A stretch of 64,000 nucleotides of DNA from Paenibacillus vietnamensis (GCF_020169515.1 NZ_JAHMHW010000002.1:124001-188000), one strand, 5' to 3'; positions 37,327 through 48,053 are shown, counted from the first letter of the stretch. Notes: generated by a model from the sequence alone, not told the origin. Translations and numbers: made by a program.

Positions 37327-38289
37327 TTGCCGCAAGACTCCCGAAATCTGTACGGCGGACAAGCGGTTATCGAAGGCGTGATGTTTGCAGGCAAACACGT
37401 TAACGTAACGGCTGTCCGGCGCAAGAACGACGAAATTGTGTTTTACGAAGTACCGCGTACGACGAAGCGCTGGGTTCAGGGCCTGAAAAAAATCCCGCTT
37501 GTTCGGGGCGTTGTCGGCATTATCGATTCAAGCGCCAAAGGCTCGCAGCATTTGAACTTCTCGATGGAAGCATACGCCGAGGACGAAGCCGGCGAACAAT
37601 CTGCGGCAGATACCAAATCGGTTGCCGAACCGAAGAAAGAAAAGAAATCGGAAGGCTGGAGCCTCAGCATGATCGTAGGCGTAGCCGTCGCAGGCGTGCT
37701 GTCCTTTATTTTCGGAAAGCTGATTTTTACGGCTGCTCCCGCTGCGATCGAAGAATTGCTGTTTGCCGGCGTGTTCGACAATAAGGTCGGGCATAATTTA
37801 TTGGAAGGCCTAATCAAAATCGTGTTATTGCTTACCTACTTATATTTTATTTCGTTAACTCCGCTCATCAAGCGGCTGTTCCAATATCACGGCGCCGAGC
37901 ACAAGGTTATCAGCGCCTATGAAGCGGGCGAAGAACTCACAGTCAACAATGTGCAAAAGTACAGCAGGCTTCATTACCGCTGCGGCTCCAGTTTTATCGT
38001 ATTCACGGTCATCGTAGGCGTTATCGTCTACTCGCTGCCGATCTTCACTTGGGATACGATTTGGGAGCGTATTTACATCCGTATTCTGCTGCTGCCTCTC
38101 GTGCTTGGATTGTCCTACGAGGTGCTGCGCTGGACAAATGCTCTCCGGGACATACCCGTTCTCCGCTATCTTGGGTATCCGGGGCTCTGGCTCCAGCTGC
38201 TGACGACAAAAGAGCCTCGCGACGAGCACGTCGCCGTCTCCATCGCTTCCTTTAACCGGATGCGCGAGCTCGACGGACAAATGAAATAA
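37327..38289 (+). CDS. yqhQ: DUF1385 membrane protein YqhQ
   Basis: A 320-residue protein with the DUF1385 start NLYGGQAVIEGVMFAGKH and the HGAEHKVISAYEAGEELTV and RCGSSF motifs between membrane segments. The His-rich HGAEHK and the Cys suggest metal binding, but no activity is established. A long charged insert (DTKSVAEPKKEKKSEGW) precedes the first helix. The start is TTG 37327, eight bases after AGGTG. A CCGCCG/CGGCGG hairpin lies in the leader near 37280. Confidence 0.88.
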   Translation: MPQDSRNLYGGQAVIEGVMFAGKHVNVTAVRRKNDEIVFYEVPRTTKRWVQGLKKIPLVRGVVGIIDSSAKGSQHLNFSMEAYAEDEAGEQSAADTKSVAEPKKEKKSEGWSLSMIVGVAVAGVLSFIFGKLIFTAAPAAIEELLFAGVFDNKVGHNLLEGLIKIVLLLTYLYFISLTPLIKRLFQYHGAEHKVISAYEAGEELTVNNVQKYSRLHYRCGSSFIVFTVIVGVIVYSLPIFTWDTIWERIYIRILLLPLVLGLSYEVLRWTNALRDIPVLRYLGYPGLWLQLLTTKEPRDEHVAVSIASFNRMRELDGQMK

Positions 38290-38320
38290 CAACTATTGAT
38301 CAGGAAAGGCGGTCTTTATT

Positions 38321-38638
38321 ATGGGAAGAATGTCGAACAGATGGAATGTGTGGTCTATTACGATTATGGCGTTGCTCGTTATCGGTCTTGTTACCAGCGC
38401 GCTTCAAAGCCCCGGCGCTTTTATTATTCCGATCGTCGTGTTAGGCGGCATATTCCTCCTGTATAAGTATCCGCCTTCCTTCCTAAAAGGAGCGGGCTTC
38501 GGAGCTTCGCGCACTTACGCCAAGCCAAACCGGACAGCCGCCTCGAAATCCAAAACAGGCAAGACCCGTTCCAAAACCGTACCGTTCCGGGTCATTGACG
38601 GCGGCAAGGACGACGATGAATTGCCTAAATATCATTAA
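38321..38638 (+). CDS. uncharacterised two-helix membrane protein
   Basis: A 105-residue protein with two hydrophobic segments (VWSITIMALLVIGLVTSAL and FIIPIVVLGGIFLLYKY) and a basic Ser/Lys-rich tail. Position after yqhQ suggests the yqhP site of Bacillus, but sequence likeness is not clear to me. AAAGGCGG precedes the ATG, 31 bases after yqhQ, so the two are probably cotranscribed. Confidence 0.75.
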   Translation: MGRMSNRWNVWSITIMALLVIGLVTSALQSPGAFIIPIVVLGGIFLLYKYPPSFLKGAGFGASRTYAKPNRTAASKSKTGKTRSKTVPFRVIDGGKDDDELPKYH

Positions 38639-38658
38639 GATAAAGGATCGGAAATAAC

Positions 38659-38707
38659 GAAAGGCTGCCTGTTGTCCGAAAGGACAGCGGGCAGCCTTTT
38701 CTTTTTC
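38659..38707 (+). terminator. terminator after the yqhQ unit
   Basis: AAGGCTGCC and TGTCC pair with GGACA and GGGCAGCCTT, followed by TTCTTTTTC. It also separates the convergent mntR gene. Confidence 0.85.
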
Positions 38708-38771
38708 GAACCGGCAGCGGTTCGGGTGCATTCCTTGCAAATAACGACCGCTTAGGCGCGACCGCTATGTA

Positions 38772-39194
38772 TTAATCGCTATCGAGCTCTGCTCGAACGG
38801 CCCGAAGCTCGTCCAGCCTCTGGGAATCGCGGCGGAAATATTCGACAAGAGTCTCAATGCACGTAATCGAATCCCAGCTGAGATGGTGCTCGATGCCTTC
38901 GACGTCTTGATAAATGTTCTCATCCTGAACGCCGATCATCGTTAAAAACGATTCAAGCAGCTGATGGCGGTCAACCAGTCTTTTCCCCATTTTTTTGCCC
39001 TTATTGGTAAGAACCAGTCCCCGATATTTCTCATAGATTAAATAATTGTCTTTGTCGAGCTTTTGAATCATCTTCGTCACCGAGGACGGATGTACTTCAA
39101 GCCCTTCCGCTATGTCTGAAACTCTCGCATAGCCTTTTTCATCAATAAGCTTATAAATTCGTTCCAAGTAGTCTTCCATGCTCGGTGTCGGCAC
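38772..39194 (-). CDS. mntR: manganese-responsive regulator MntR
   Basis: DtxR-family repressor of manganese uptake. The winged-helix domain ([20 protein letters not shown]) precedes the dimer and metal domain. All metal ligands known from B. subtilis MntR are at the same positions: D8, E11, H77, E99, E102 and H103. The start is GTG 39194, behind a G-rich site. It lacks the SH3-like domain of DtxR, as expected for 140 residues. Confidence 0.97.
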   Translation of the reverse strand: MPTPSMEDYLERIYKLIDEKGYARVSDIAEGLEVHPSSVTKMIQKLDKDNYLIYEKYRGLVLTNKGKKMGKRLVDRHQLLESFLTMIGVQDENIYQDVEGIEHHLSWDSITCIETLVEYFRRDSQRLDELRAVRAELDSD

Positions 39195-39404
39195 TGAAGA
39201 ACCCCCTAACCTTACTTCTTCACCTCGTTGCTTAAGGCGTTACTCTATGTATCATACACTGTCCTTAACTCGCTCTGCAACCTGCTTGCATGCAACCTGT
39301 TCGAATAGCCAGATTGCATTTTACAGCTCCCATCAGTTCACCAGTTTATACGGCCGCCTCCATTCAAACAATAATCCAATCATACATCTCAAGGAGGATT
39401 GGCG

Positions 39405-40472
39405 ATGAGCACTTTAGCAGCTGATCGTAAGAATACGGAACGCTCCGCCCTTTCATTTGTACCCGAGCTGGTCTACTTTGAACCGGCGGCGCTCGATTAC
39501 CCAAAGGGTCAACGGATCTTCGAGTGGGCCAAGCAGCAAGGCATACCTTATCGCATGACAACTTCCCATAACAGGATCACGAACCTTCCTGGAGAAACGG
39601 AGCTTGAGCAGTATAAAATCGCCAAACGGACGCTCGTCGTCGGCATCCGGAAAACGTTGAAATTCGATACGTCAAAGCCGTCAGCCGAATATTCAATCCC
39701 TATTGCAACCGGCTGCATGGCTCACTGCCATTACTGCTATTTACAGACGACGCTTGGCGCCAAACCGTACATTCGGGTATACGTCAATATGGACGATATA
39801 CTCGGCGCTGCCATAGGTTATATCGATGAAAGAAAACCCGAAATAACCCGCTTCGAAGCGGCATGCACCTCTGACCCGGTAGGGCTCGAACCAATAACCG
39901 GCAGCCTGCGTGAGCTTATTGAATTTATGGGCCGGCAGGAGCATGGAAGGCTGCGGTTCGTAACGAAATTTCACCATCTAGACTCCCTGCTGGACGCGAA
40001 ACATAACGGTCATACGAGAATACGGTTTAGTGTCAACAATAAATACGTCATCAAAGCTTTCGAGCCGGCTACATCCCGCTTTGAGCAGCGCATCGAAGCA
40101 GCGGCAAAGGCTGCCCGGGCCGGATATCCGATAGGCTTTATCATTGCTCCGATCATTTGGCACGACGGGTGGGAGGAAGGCTATAGCGAGCTTGTTTCTT
40201 CGCTTGCCTCTGCTCTGCCGAAAGACGCTGCAAAGGAATTGACCTTTGAGCTGATTCAGCACCGGTTCACAAAAACCGCTAAGTCCGTCATTGAAAAAAG
40301 GTACCCCCGTACAAAGCTGGAGATGGATATCGAAAAACGGAAATATAAATGGGGGCGCTGGGGCCAGGGAAAGTATGTATATCCCGATGAACAAGCAAAT
40401 GCGCTCCGCATGTTTATTTCGGAGCGCATCTTCGATCATTTTCCTGAAGCGAAGATCGAGTATTTCACTTAA
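39405..40472 (+). CDS. splB: spore photoproduct lyase
   Basis: Radical SAM enzyme that repairs the thymine dimer unique to UV-treated spores. The iron-sulphur cluster cysteines are C104, C108 and C111 (GCMAHCHYC), and C154 (EAACTSDPVG) fits the hydrogen-donor cysteine. The 355-residue length is typical. AAGGAGG stands seven bases before the ATG at 39405; a TTG six bases earlier is less likely. No convincing SigG promoter was found. Confidence 0.95.
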   Translation: MSTLAADRKNTERSALSFVPELVYFEPAALDYPKGQRIFEWAKQQGIPYRMTTSHNRITNLPGETELEQYKIAKRTLVVGIRKTLKFDTSKPSAEYSIPIATGCMAHCHYCYLQTTLGAKPYIRVYVNMDDILGAAIGYIDERKPEITRFEAACTSDPVGLEPITGSLRELIEFMGRQEHGRLRFVTKFHHLDSLLDAKHNGHTRIRFSVNNKYVIKAFEPATSRFEQRIEAAAKAARAGYPIGFIIAPIIWHDGWEEGYSELVSSLASALPKDAAKELTFELIQHRFTKTAKSVIEKRYPRTKLEMDIEKRKYKWGRWGQGKYVYPDEQANALRMFISERIFDHFPEAKIEYFT

Positions 40473-40488
40473 AACGTATCGGTACAGC

Positions 40489-41202
40489 TTAAAACGCAAG
40501 CCACTCCGGCGTAATCAAATTTAGCCAAATCGTAATTTTGGTCATCTGATCCGTGAAGAGCAAAATGCCCATCAGAATCATGACGGCGCCGCCTATCTTC
40601 ATGACGGTCGAGGAATATTTCAAGATCCACCTTGCCGTTCCAAGGAAAAAGGCCAGCACAAAAAACGGAATCGCAAAGCCTAACGCATAAGCAGTCGTCA
40701 GCTGGAACCACGTACCGGGCTCCGTAGCAGCCAAGCCCAGAATGGCCGTTAGGGCGGGTCCCATGCAAGGCGTCCAGCCGGCCGAAAATCCGATCCCGAA
40801 CACGAAAGAGCTGACGTAATTCGCTTTCTTCGGGATCAGATTAAATCTGCGTTCCTTCATAAGCAGCTGAGGCTGGAACAAGCCGATCAGAAACAAGCCC
40901 ATCAAAATGATTAATATCGCGGATAATTGCCGGATCAATTGCCTGTATTCGCTGAAAAACTCGGCAAAAGCGTTTGTGCCGTAGCCTAAAGCGTAATACA
41001 CCGTACAAAAACCTAAAATAAAAAAAAGCGTATGTGACATCGTTCGGGTTCGTTTTTCCTTTGCGTTCGCGTTTTCCTTCAAATCCGTCACCGAAATCCC
41101 CGTTATGTACGATAAATAAGAAGGATAAAGAGGCAGACAGCATGGCGATATGAACGAAGCGAAGCCGGCGCCGAACGCCAGCAGAGTATTAATGTCGGAC
41201 AT
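40489..41202 (-). CDS. ccdA: cytochrome c biogenesis protein CcdA
   Basis: Membrane thiol carrier passing electrons from cytosolic thioredoxin to the outside, for cytochrome c maturation and, in Bacillus, spore formation. Six membrane helices; redox cysteines lie in FISPCCLPLYPSYLSYI and GWTPCMGPALTAILGLA. The 237-residue length is usual. GGGGTG precedes the ATG. It begins 20 bases after znuB on the same strand and may be read with it. Confidence 0.94.
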   Translation of the reverse strand: MSDINTLLAFGAGFASFISPCCLPLYPSYLSYITGISVTDLKENANAKEKRTRTMSHTLFFILGFCTVYYALGYGTNAFAEFFSEYRQLIRQLSAILIILMGLFLIGLFQPQLLMKERRFNLIPKKANYVSSFVFGIGFSAGWTPCMGPALTAILGLAATEPGTWFQLTTAYALGFAIPFFVLAFFLGTARWILKYSSTVMKIGGAVMILMGILLFTDQMTKITIWLNLITPEWLAF

Positions 41203-41222
41203 CTGTTGTCACCCCGGTTCCA

Positions 41223-42032
41223 TCAGCTGCCGGCCCGTACGCCCCGGCGAATGAGCAGCAGCATTAATAATACAACGATCAGGAACATAACGATCGTACC
41301 GCCTGGCGCCAGGTTCCATACGCCCGCGATAAGAAGCCCGATCAGAACGGCAAGCTCGCCGATCACGACAACCGTTATGACGCTCTGCCGAAAGCTGCGC
41401 GCGACAATAAGGCTGCAAGCCGCCGGAATGGTAAGGAGTGCGGAAACGAGCAGCGCGCCGACGATTTTAATCGAGACGCTGATCACAAGCGCGGTCAGCA
41501 CGCTAATCATAACATTATAAAATTTGACGGGCAAGCCGCTGACCGCCGCCGCATCCTCGTCGAACGTAATCAGGAACAGCTCCTTCACCTGCAGCCAGAT
41601 GACGATAAGGACGACAGCCGTTACCGCTCCGATCAGATACAAGTCCGTACGGTTAAGCGTTAAAATGCTGCCGAATAAATAGCTGTTCACGTTCATCGTA
41701 AAGCCTTTCCCCATCGTAAAAAGCAGCGAGGCTAAAGCGACGCCGCCCGACATAATGATCGCGATCGAAAGCTCCGCATAGGTTTTGTACGCTTTGCGCA
41801 GCTTCTCTATCGCGAAAGAAGCGGCAATGGCAAAGATGAGTCCGACCGCTACAGGGTAAACGCCAATTAAAAAGCCAAGCGCAACGCCTGCAATCGATAC
41901 GTGCGACAAGGTGTCCCCGATCATGGACAGCCTGCGAAGCACCAGAAACAACCCCATCAGCGGAGCGGTGACGCCGATTAACAGTCCGCCGACCAGCGCC
42001 CGCTGAAAAAATTCAAGAGTTACGATCTCCAA
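41223..42032 (-). CDS. znuB: zinc ABC transporter permease
   Basis: Membrane subunit of a cluster A-I zinc importer, about eight helices over 269 residues. GDTLSHVSIAGVALGFLIGV and SGLPVKFYNVMISVLTALVI are family-typical. The start is TTG 42032 inside the last codons of znuC, so the genes overlap by 20 bases and are coupled. Metal type is inferred from the His-rich partner and the Zur box. Confidence 0.93.
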   Translation of the reverse strand: MEIVTLEFFQRALVGGLLIGVTAPLMGLFLVLRRLSMIGDTLSHVSIAGVALGFLIGVYPVAVGLIFAIAASFAIEKLRKAYKTYAELSIAIIMSGGVALASLLFTMGKGFTMNVNSYLFGSILTLNRTDLYLIGAVTAVVLIVIWLQVKELFLITFDEDAAAVSGLPVKFYNVMISVLTALVISVSIKIVGALLVSALLTIPAACSLIVARSFRQSVITVVVIGELAVLIGLLIAGVWNLAPGGTIVMFLIVVLLMLLLIRRGVRAGS

Positions 42033-42837
42033 TCAAAACAACCTCTTTCCCGCTTTCCATTTGCTCCCTGAGCCCTTTCAGGCTGTGCGCCAAATCCTTC
42101 TCCACGCAATCCTGCGTTTCGTGCGAATGCTTGATATGAAACTTCAGTTTGCCGTTCTGCGCCGCAGGACGTTCGCCCAGGTAAGAACGGATCATATCCA
42201 GATCATGCGAAACCATGAGGAAAGTCATGTTATGATGCTGATGCATATGCTTGATCATATGAAAGAAGCTCTCCTGCGTTTCCGTATCGATACCGACCGT
42301 CGGTTCATCCAAAATAAGCAGCGACGGATTGTTGATCAAAGCTCTGGCCAAAAAAACCCTCTGCTGCTGCCCGCCCGACAGCTGACCGATCCGCTTATCC
42401 TTAAGATCGACTATTCCCATCGCCAGCAGCGCGTCCTCGCCCTTCTTATAATCGGCTTTAGTCAGTTTTTTGAACAGCTTGTTCCGGCCGATCAGGCCGG
42501 ACAGCACAACCTCGCGGACGGTAGCCGGGAATAGCGGGTTAAATGAATTTTTTTGCGGGACGTACCCGATTTTCTCCCATTCCTTGAATTTGTCCACGTT
42601 GTTTCCGAACAATCGGATCGTGCCGCTGGCAGGCTTCAACAATCCGACGATCATACGCAGCAAAGTCGTTTTGCCGGCACCGTTCGTGCCGATCAGGCCG
42701 ATGAAGTCCCGTTCTTTCACGGCGAAGCTCAAGCCGCTGATGACCTTCTGCTGTTGATAGGAAAAAGAAACGTCCTCCAAGGAGATGACCTCTTGATGAC
42801 AGCTTGCGGCGTTTGGCGACAGGCTGCTGTTTGCCAT
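42013..42837 (-). CDS. znuC: zinc ABC transporter ATP-binding protein
   Basis: ATPase of the zinc importer. Walker A GTNGAGKT, the Q-loop near YVPQKN, the signature LSGGQQQRVFLARAL and Walker B LLILDEPTVGID are present. I place the start at 42837 (MANSSLSPN), six bases after AGGAGA, not at the ATG of 42852, which overlaps that site. The His-containing tail (KFHIKHSHETQD) may touch metal. Confidence 0.95.
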   Translation of the reverse strand: MANSSLSPNAASCHQEVISLEDVSFSYQQQKVISGLSFAVKERDFIGLIGTNGAGKTTLLRMIVGLLKPASGTIRLFGNNVDKFKEWEKIGYVPQKNSFNPLFPATVREVVLSGLIGRNKLFKKLTKADYKKGEDALLAMGIVDLKDKRIGQLSGGQQQRVFLARALINNPSLLILDEPTVGIDTETQESFFHMIKHMHQHHNMTFLMVSHDLDMIRSYLGERPAAQNGKLKFHIKHSHETQDCVEKDLAHSLKGLREQMESGKEVVLIGDRNS

Positions 42838-42896
42838 ATTATCTCTCCTCATAGCAATACGGAGCTGAAACAGCTCCGCCCAGTTTGCCTTTTGTT

Positions 42897-43901
42897 CTAT
42901 TGTAATGCTTGCACAAGATTTTGCAAGTTTCGTTCCATAAGCGAAAGATACGTCTCTCCCGCTTTTGCCTGCTCGGCCGTCAAGCCCTCAAGCGGGTTCA
43001 GCACCATCGTTTGCACGTCCGCTTCAGCAGCCAGCGTATTCGCCAACTGATCGGATACCAGTTCTTCGAAGAAAATGTATTTTACGTTATGCTCTTTCAC
43101 GAAATTTGCAATTTGAAGCAAATCCTGAGCGCGCGGCTCGGCTTCCGGGCTAAGACCCATAATCGCCACTTGGTTCAAGCCGTAATCGCGGGCAAGGTAA
43201 CCGAAAGCCTGGTGAGAGACAACAATGTTCTTATCGGTAACCTGGCTCAGCTTAGCTGCATAATCCTTATCGATCGCATCCAGCTTTTGCTTCAGCGCTT
43301 CATAATTCCGCTCGTAATCCGCTTGGTTTGCCGAGTCGACCTCGATCAGGCTGTTTTTCACGTTTTCCGCGAGCTTGAGCGCAGATTTCGGGCTAACCCA
43401 GGTATGAGGGTCAACGCCTTCATGATCATGATTCTCCGCCCCGTCTTCGTGCTCATGCGCCTCTTCTTCACCGGCGCCTTCAATCAGCTCGATTCCGGTA
43501 CTTGCCGCTTTTGCTGCAACCTGGCTGTCCTTGGACAAGCCGTCCAGAAAATCGTCCACCCAGCCTTCCAGACCAGCACCATGATAAAGAAACAGCTTCG
43601 CTTTCGAAGCCGTATCCAGATCGCGGCTCTTCGGCGTCCAATCATGCGGTTCGACGCCCGCCGCGACCAGGTTGACGGCATTTACATGCTCGCCGCCAAT
43701 TTCCGCAGCCAGGAAATACAGCGGATAAAAGCTCGTGACGACGCTTATCTGTTGTGCATCGGCCCCCCCGCCTTCTTCCGCCGCATTAGCCGGCGCTTCA
43801 CCGTTATTCGTATGTTTACCGCATGCAGTCGCCAAGAGCAGCATAGCCGTTAGCATCAGGCTTAGCGCGATGAACCTTTTATCAATCCGTATTTCCTTCA
43901 T
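42897..43901 (-). CDS. znuA: zinc-binding lipoprotein of the ABC transporter
   Basis: Extracytoplasmic zinc receptor of the cluster A-I family, 334 residues. A lipoprotein signal ends in LLLATACGK. TSFYPLYFLAAEIGG opens the mature domain, and metal-binding histidines occur in GVEPHDWTP, DPHTWVSPK and VSHQAFGYLA. The acidic His-rich loop (EEEAHEHEDGAENHDHEG) marks zinc rather than manganese type. First gene of znuABC, controlled by the Zur box and promoter just upstream. Confidence 0.96.
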   Translation of the reverse strand: MKEIRIDKRFIALSLMLTAMLLLATACGKHTNNGEAPANAAEEGGGADAQQISVVTSFYPLYFLAAEIGGEHVNAVNLVAAGVEPHDWTPKSRDLDTASKAKLFLYHGAGLEGWVDDFLDGLSKDSQVAAKAASTGIELIEGAGEEEAHEHEDGAENHDHEGVDPHTWVSPKSALKLAENVKNSLIEVDSANQADYERNYEALKQKLDAIDKDYAAKLSQVTDKNIVVSHQAFGYLARDYGLNQVAIMGLSPEAEPRAQDLLQIANFVKEHNVKYIFFEELVSDQLANTLAAEADVQTMVLNPLEGLTAEQAKAGETYLSLMERNLQNLVQALQ

Positions 43902-43940
43902 AAAGCCTTTCTCTCCAATCTCTTATCAGTCGTTTGTTCG

Positions 43941-43961
43941 TAATCGTTATTATTACGTTTT
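43941..43961. promoter_or_regulatory. Zur box upstream of znuABC
   Basis: TAATCGTTATTATTACGTTT, plus one T, fits the Bacillus Zur operator (AAATCGTAAT-N-ATTACGATTT) at all but about three positions. It lies directly downstream of the -10 box, where a bound repressor would block transcription. The zur gene itself is in this window at 48307. Confidence 0.85.
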
Positions 43962-43963
43962 GT

Positions 43964-43992
43964 ATTATACGACGTGAAAAATAGACTGTCAA
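43964..43992 (-). promoter_or_regulatory. SigA promoter of znuABC
   Basis: TTGACA (43992-43987), a 17-base spacer and TATAAT (43969-43964) on the minus strand: perfect consensus. The left target duplication of the insertion sequence starts at the very next base, 43993. Confidence 0.9.
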
Positions 43993-44008
43993 CCTGTTCG
44001 CGAGAACG
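43993..44008. repeat. 16-bp target site duplication, left
   Basis: CCTGTTCGCGAGAACG, identical to 45475-45490 and directly bordering the element. GTTC and GAAC form short inverted arms. Confidence 0.85.
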
Positions 44009-44018
44009 TGTTGTTCTT

Positions 44019-44060
44019 CTGTGATAATGTCACCCTATAACTGTTCTGAGATAATGTCAC
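44019..44060 (+). repeat. left subterminal transposase-site repeats
   Basis: CTGTGATAATGTCAC (44019-44033) and CTGAGATAATGTCAC (44046-44060), starts 27 bases apart. They are related to two inverted copies at the right end and are probably transposase-binding sites. Confidence 0.75.
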
Positions 44061-44076
44061 TATGGGACAGGAGATC

Positions 44077-45405
44077 ATGACATTGACAAGAGCAGAGATG
44101 AAAAAGGTTTTAGTGGTGGAAAAAGTTATGGATGGACATATGACAAACAGAGAAGGAGCCCTTTCACTGGGGCTGTCTGAGAGACAACTTATTCGACTGA
44201 AGAAAAAATATCAAGCAGAAGGAGCAAAGGGCATTTCTCACCAGAATCGGGGAAAGAAGCCCAAACATGCATTAAGCGATGAAGTCAAAGAACGAGCTGC
44301 AGCGTTATACACAGCCAAGTATCTCGGCAGCAATAGTTGTCACTTTGCAGAGCTTTTGAAAGAACATGAAGATCTACATCTAAGCAGTTCCAGCGTACGA
44401 CGAGTTCTGTTGGATAAAGGCCTTAAGCAAGCCAAGCAAAGACGTCGCAATAAGACTCATCAACCTCGCCAACGCAGAGCACAAGCGGGCATGCTTTGGC
44501 AAATCGACGCAACCCCCTTCGCATGGCTTGAAGAACGGGCTCCAGCCTTTGCACTGCATGCCGCAATTGATGACGCTACAGGCATTGTCGTCGGTGCCGT
44601 ATTCCGGCCTCATGAATGCCGTGAAGGCTACTCCTTGGTGATGCAGCAAGGCATTAATCATTATGGTTTACCACTTGGACTTTATAGTGACAGGCACACC
44701 ATCTTCCGTTCACCTAATGAGAAACTTTCCGTGGAACAAGAGCTTGCCGGTGAAATCCAGCCACTCTCCAGCTTCGGAAAAGCTATGTGTGAGCTTAATA
44801 TTGAGCATATAAAGGCCGTTACACCGCAAGCAAAAGGCCGGATCGAACGTCTCTGGCTGACGCTTCAAGACCGTCTTGTCATTGAATTACGGTTGATGGG
44901 CATCCAGACACTAGATGCTGCAAACAAGGCGTTGCCTAAGCTTATTCAAAAACATAACAAGCAGTTTTCTGTGGCTCCACGATCATCTGAATCCGCCTAT
45001 GTGCAGCTTCAAAAGCACATCGAGCTCAACTATGTGTTTACGCTTCGAGAGCATCGTAAGCTAGGAGCTGGTAACACCCTCTCCTACCGCGGGGTAACCT
45101 ACACATTAGCTGAACCTTCTTCTCAGCGATTTGACGCTAAAAGCACGGTTGAAGTACGAGAAACGCTTACTGGAGAAATTGTAATGTGGCACCAAGGACA
45201 AGCGGTATTACTAAAAAAGACAGAAAAACGAGATCGAAAAGAGCAAACGAAAAAGGCGAGTTCTGCGCAGCCACGCAAACCCGCCAAGGAACATCCGTGG
45301 AAGACCACGTATAGTACCAGCAGCACTAAGCGTAACACAAAAAAAACGTCATTCCAAGAAGTTGCTTATTCACAGCACAATCATTTTGTAGAGGCCATCT
45401 GGTAG
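44077..45405 (+). CDS. IS transposase with DDE domain (IS1202/ISNCY type)
   Basis: About 442 residues. A helix-turn-helix N-terminus (TNREGALSLGLSERQLIRLK) and a second one (SSSSVRRVLLDKGLKQAK) precede the RNase-H-like catalytic domain. The acidic triad appears as D in MLWQIDATPFAW, D in GLYSDRHTIF and E in AKGRIERLWL. The C-terminal part is beta-rich and ends in a very basic tail. The start is uncertain among ATG 44062, ATG 44077 and a TTG at 44083; AGGAG lies just before. Codon use and lower G+C differ from neighbouring genes. Confidence 0.88.
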   Translation: MTLTRAEMKKVLVVEKVMDGHMTNREGALSLGLSERQLIRLKKKYQAEGAKGISHQNRGKKPKHALSDEVKERAAALYTAKYLGSNSCHFAELLKEHEDLHLSSSSVRRVLLDKGLKQAKQRRRNKTHQPRQRRAQAGMLWQIDATPFAWLEERAPAFALHAAIDDATGIVVGAVFRPHECREGYSLVMQQGINHYGLPLGLYSDRHTIFRSPNEKLSVEQELAGEIQPLSSFGKAMCELNIEHIKAVTPQAKGRIERLWLTLQDRLVIELRLMGIQTLDAANKALPKLIQKHNKQFSVAPRSSESAYVQLQKHIELNYVFTLREHRKLGAGNTLSYRGVTYTLAEPSSQRFDAKSTVEVRETLTGEIVMWHQGQAVLLKKTEKRDRKEQTKKASSAQPRKPAKEHPWKTTYSTSSTKRNTKKTSFQEVAYSQHNHFVEAIW

Positions 45406-45424
45406 GTGGCCCTCTACTCAAAAA

Positions 45425-45464
45425 GTGACATTTTCTTAGCTCAGTTAAGGTGACATTTTCTCAG
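45425..45464 (-). repeat. right subterminal transposase-site repeats
   Basis: GTGACATTTTCTTAG (45425-45439) and GTGACATTTTCTCAG (45450-45464), the inverted counterparts of the left-end repeats, starts 25 bases apart. Confidence 0.75.
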
Positions 45465-45474
45465 ACGTTTGACA

Positions 45475-45490
45475 CCTGTTCGCGAGAACG
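45475..45490. repeat. 16-bp target site duplication, right
   Basis: CCTGTTCGCGAGAACG, identical to 43993-44008. It lies four bases before the metG terminator. Confidence 0.85.
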
Positions 45491-45493
45491 AAA

Positions 45494-45533
45494 ACAAGCT
45501 GCGTCCTTTGCCATGGCAAAGGACGCAGCTTGT
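45494..45533 (-). terminator. terminator of metG
   Basis: A perfect 40-base palindrome (ACAAGCTGCGTCCTTTGCC and its complement, centre CCATGG), followed by TTTTCG on the minus strand, 39 bases past the metG stop. Confidence 0.85.
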
Positions 45534-45572
45534 AACTTATCTTTTATACGATCCGCTTCTAGCGATCTGCCG

Positions 45573-47700
<2,128 letters not shown>

Positions 47701-47707
47701 AAAAAAA

Positions 47708-48016
47708 CGCAAAAAACTCCCGTCCAACATGGGACGAGAGCTGAAGCTCACGCGGTACCACCCAAATTTCAATCATCCGGCCGCTGTTAACGGCAAGCCT
47801 GACGACTGCTTCGTGTGCCGCTGCTTGGCGGCAATGTTGCCGATAACGCCGGCATCGCGCCGTCCCCTTACCCGGCTGACCGCCGCGGCTCGAAAACGAA
47901 TCCTCCAGGACCATCTTCCGATAGCTTCCTTTGTCGGCTTGCACCGTCTTGCCCGACTCTCTGCGAAAGGAATTCGATCGTACTTATCCGTTCATAGGAT
48001 ATATATGGCTGCTTCT
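47708..48016 (-). promoter_or_regulatory. T-box riboswitch of metG (methionine specifier)
   Basis: This fills most of the 488-base gap before metG. On the minus strand the leader shows AGAGAGTCGG with GGTGCAAGCC (stem I features). A specifier region GGAAGATGGTCCTGGAGG follows, with ATG at 47914-47912. The T-box core GGGTGGTACCGCG (47763-47751) comes next, then a terminator GTCCC/GGGAC-type hairpin with a run of six T (47740-47711). Uncharged tRNA-Met would favour the antiterminator and raise metG expression. All conserved T-box parts are in the right order. Confidence 0.92.
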
Positions 48017-48023
48017 TCTTCAA

Positions 48024-48053
48024 AATATACCGAATGAAAGACGGCTCTGTCAA
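48024..48053 (-). promoter_or_regulatory. SigA promoter of the metG T-box leader
   Basis: TTGACA (48053-48048), an 18-base spacer and TATATT (48029-48024) on the minus strand, placing transcription start a few bases before the T-box leader. Confidence 0.8.

Larger units (their letters stand above)
44009..45474 (+). mobile_element. complete insertion sequence, IS1202/ISNCY-like
   Basis: A 1466-bp element with one transposase gene. The ends are imperfect inverted repeats of about 26 bases: left TGTTGTTCTTCTG... and right (complement) TGTCAAACGTCTG..., both running into AATGTCACC. Identical 16-bp direct repeats flank it. Additional subterminal repeats occur at both ends. The transposase is intact, so the element looks recently active. 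Family placement comes from the transposase style and the long target duplication; I could not run a database search. Confidence 0.88.

Noticed and set aside
39253-39260. CATACACT, a perfect SigE-like -10 element upstream of splB
   Set aside because: No fitting -35 element at 13-15 bases upstream, and splB is expected to be forespore-expressed.
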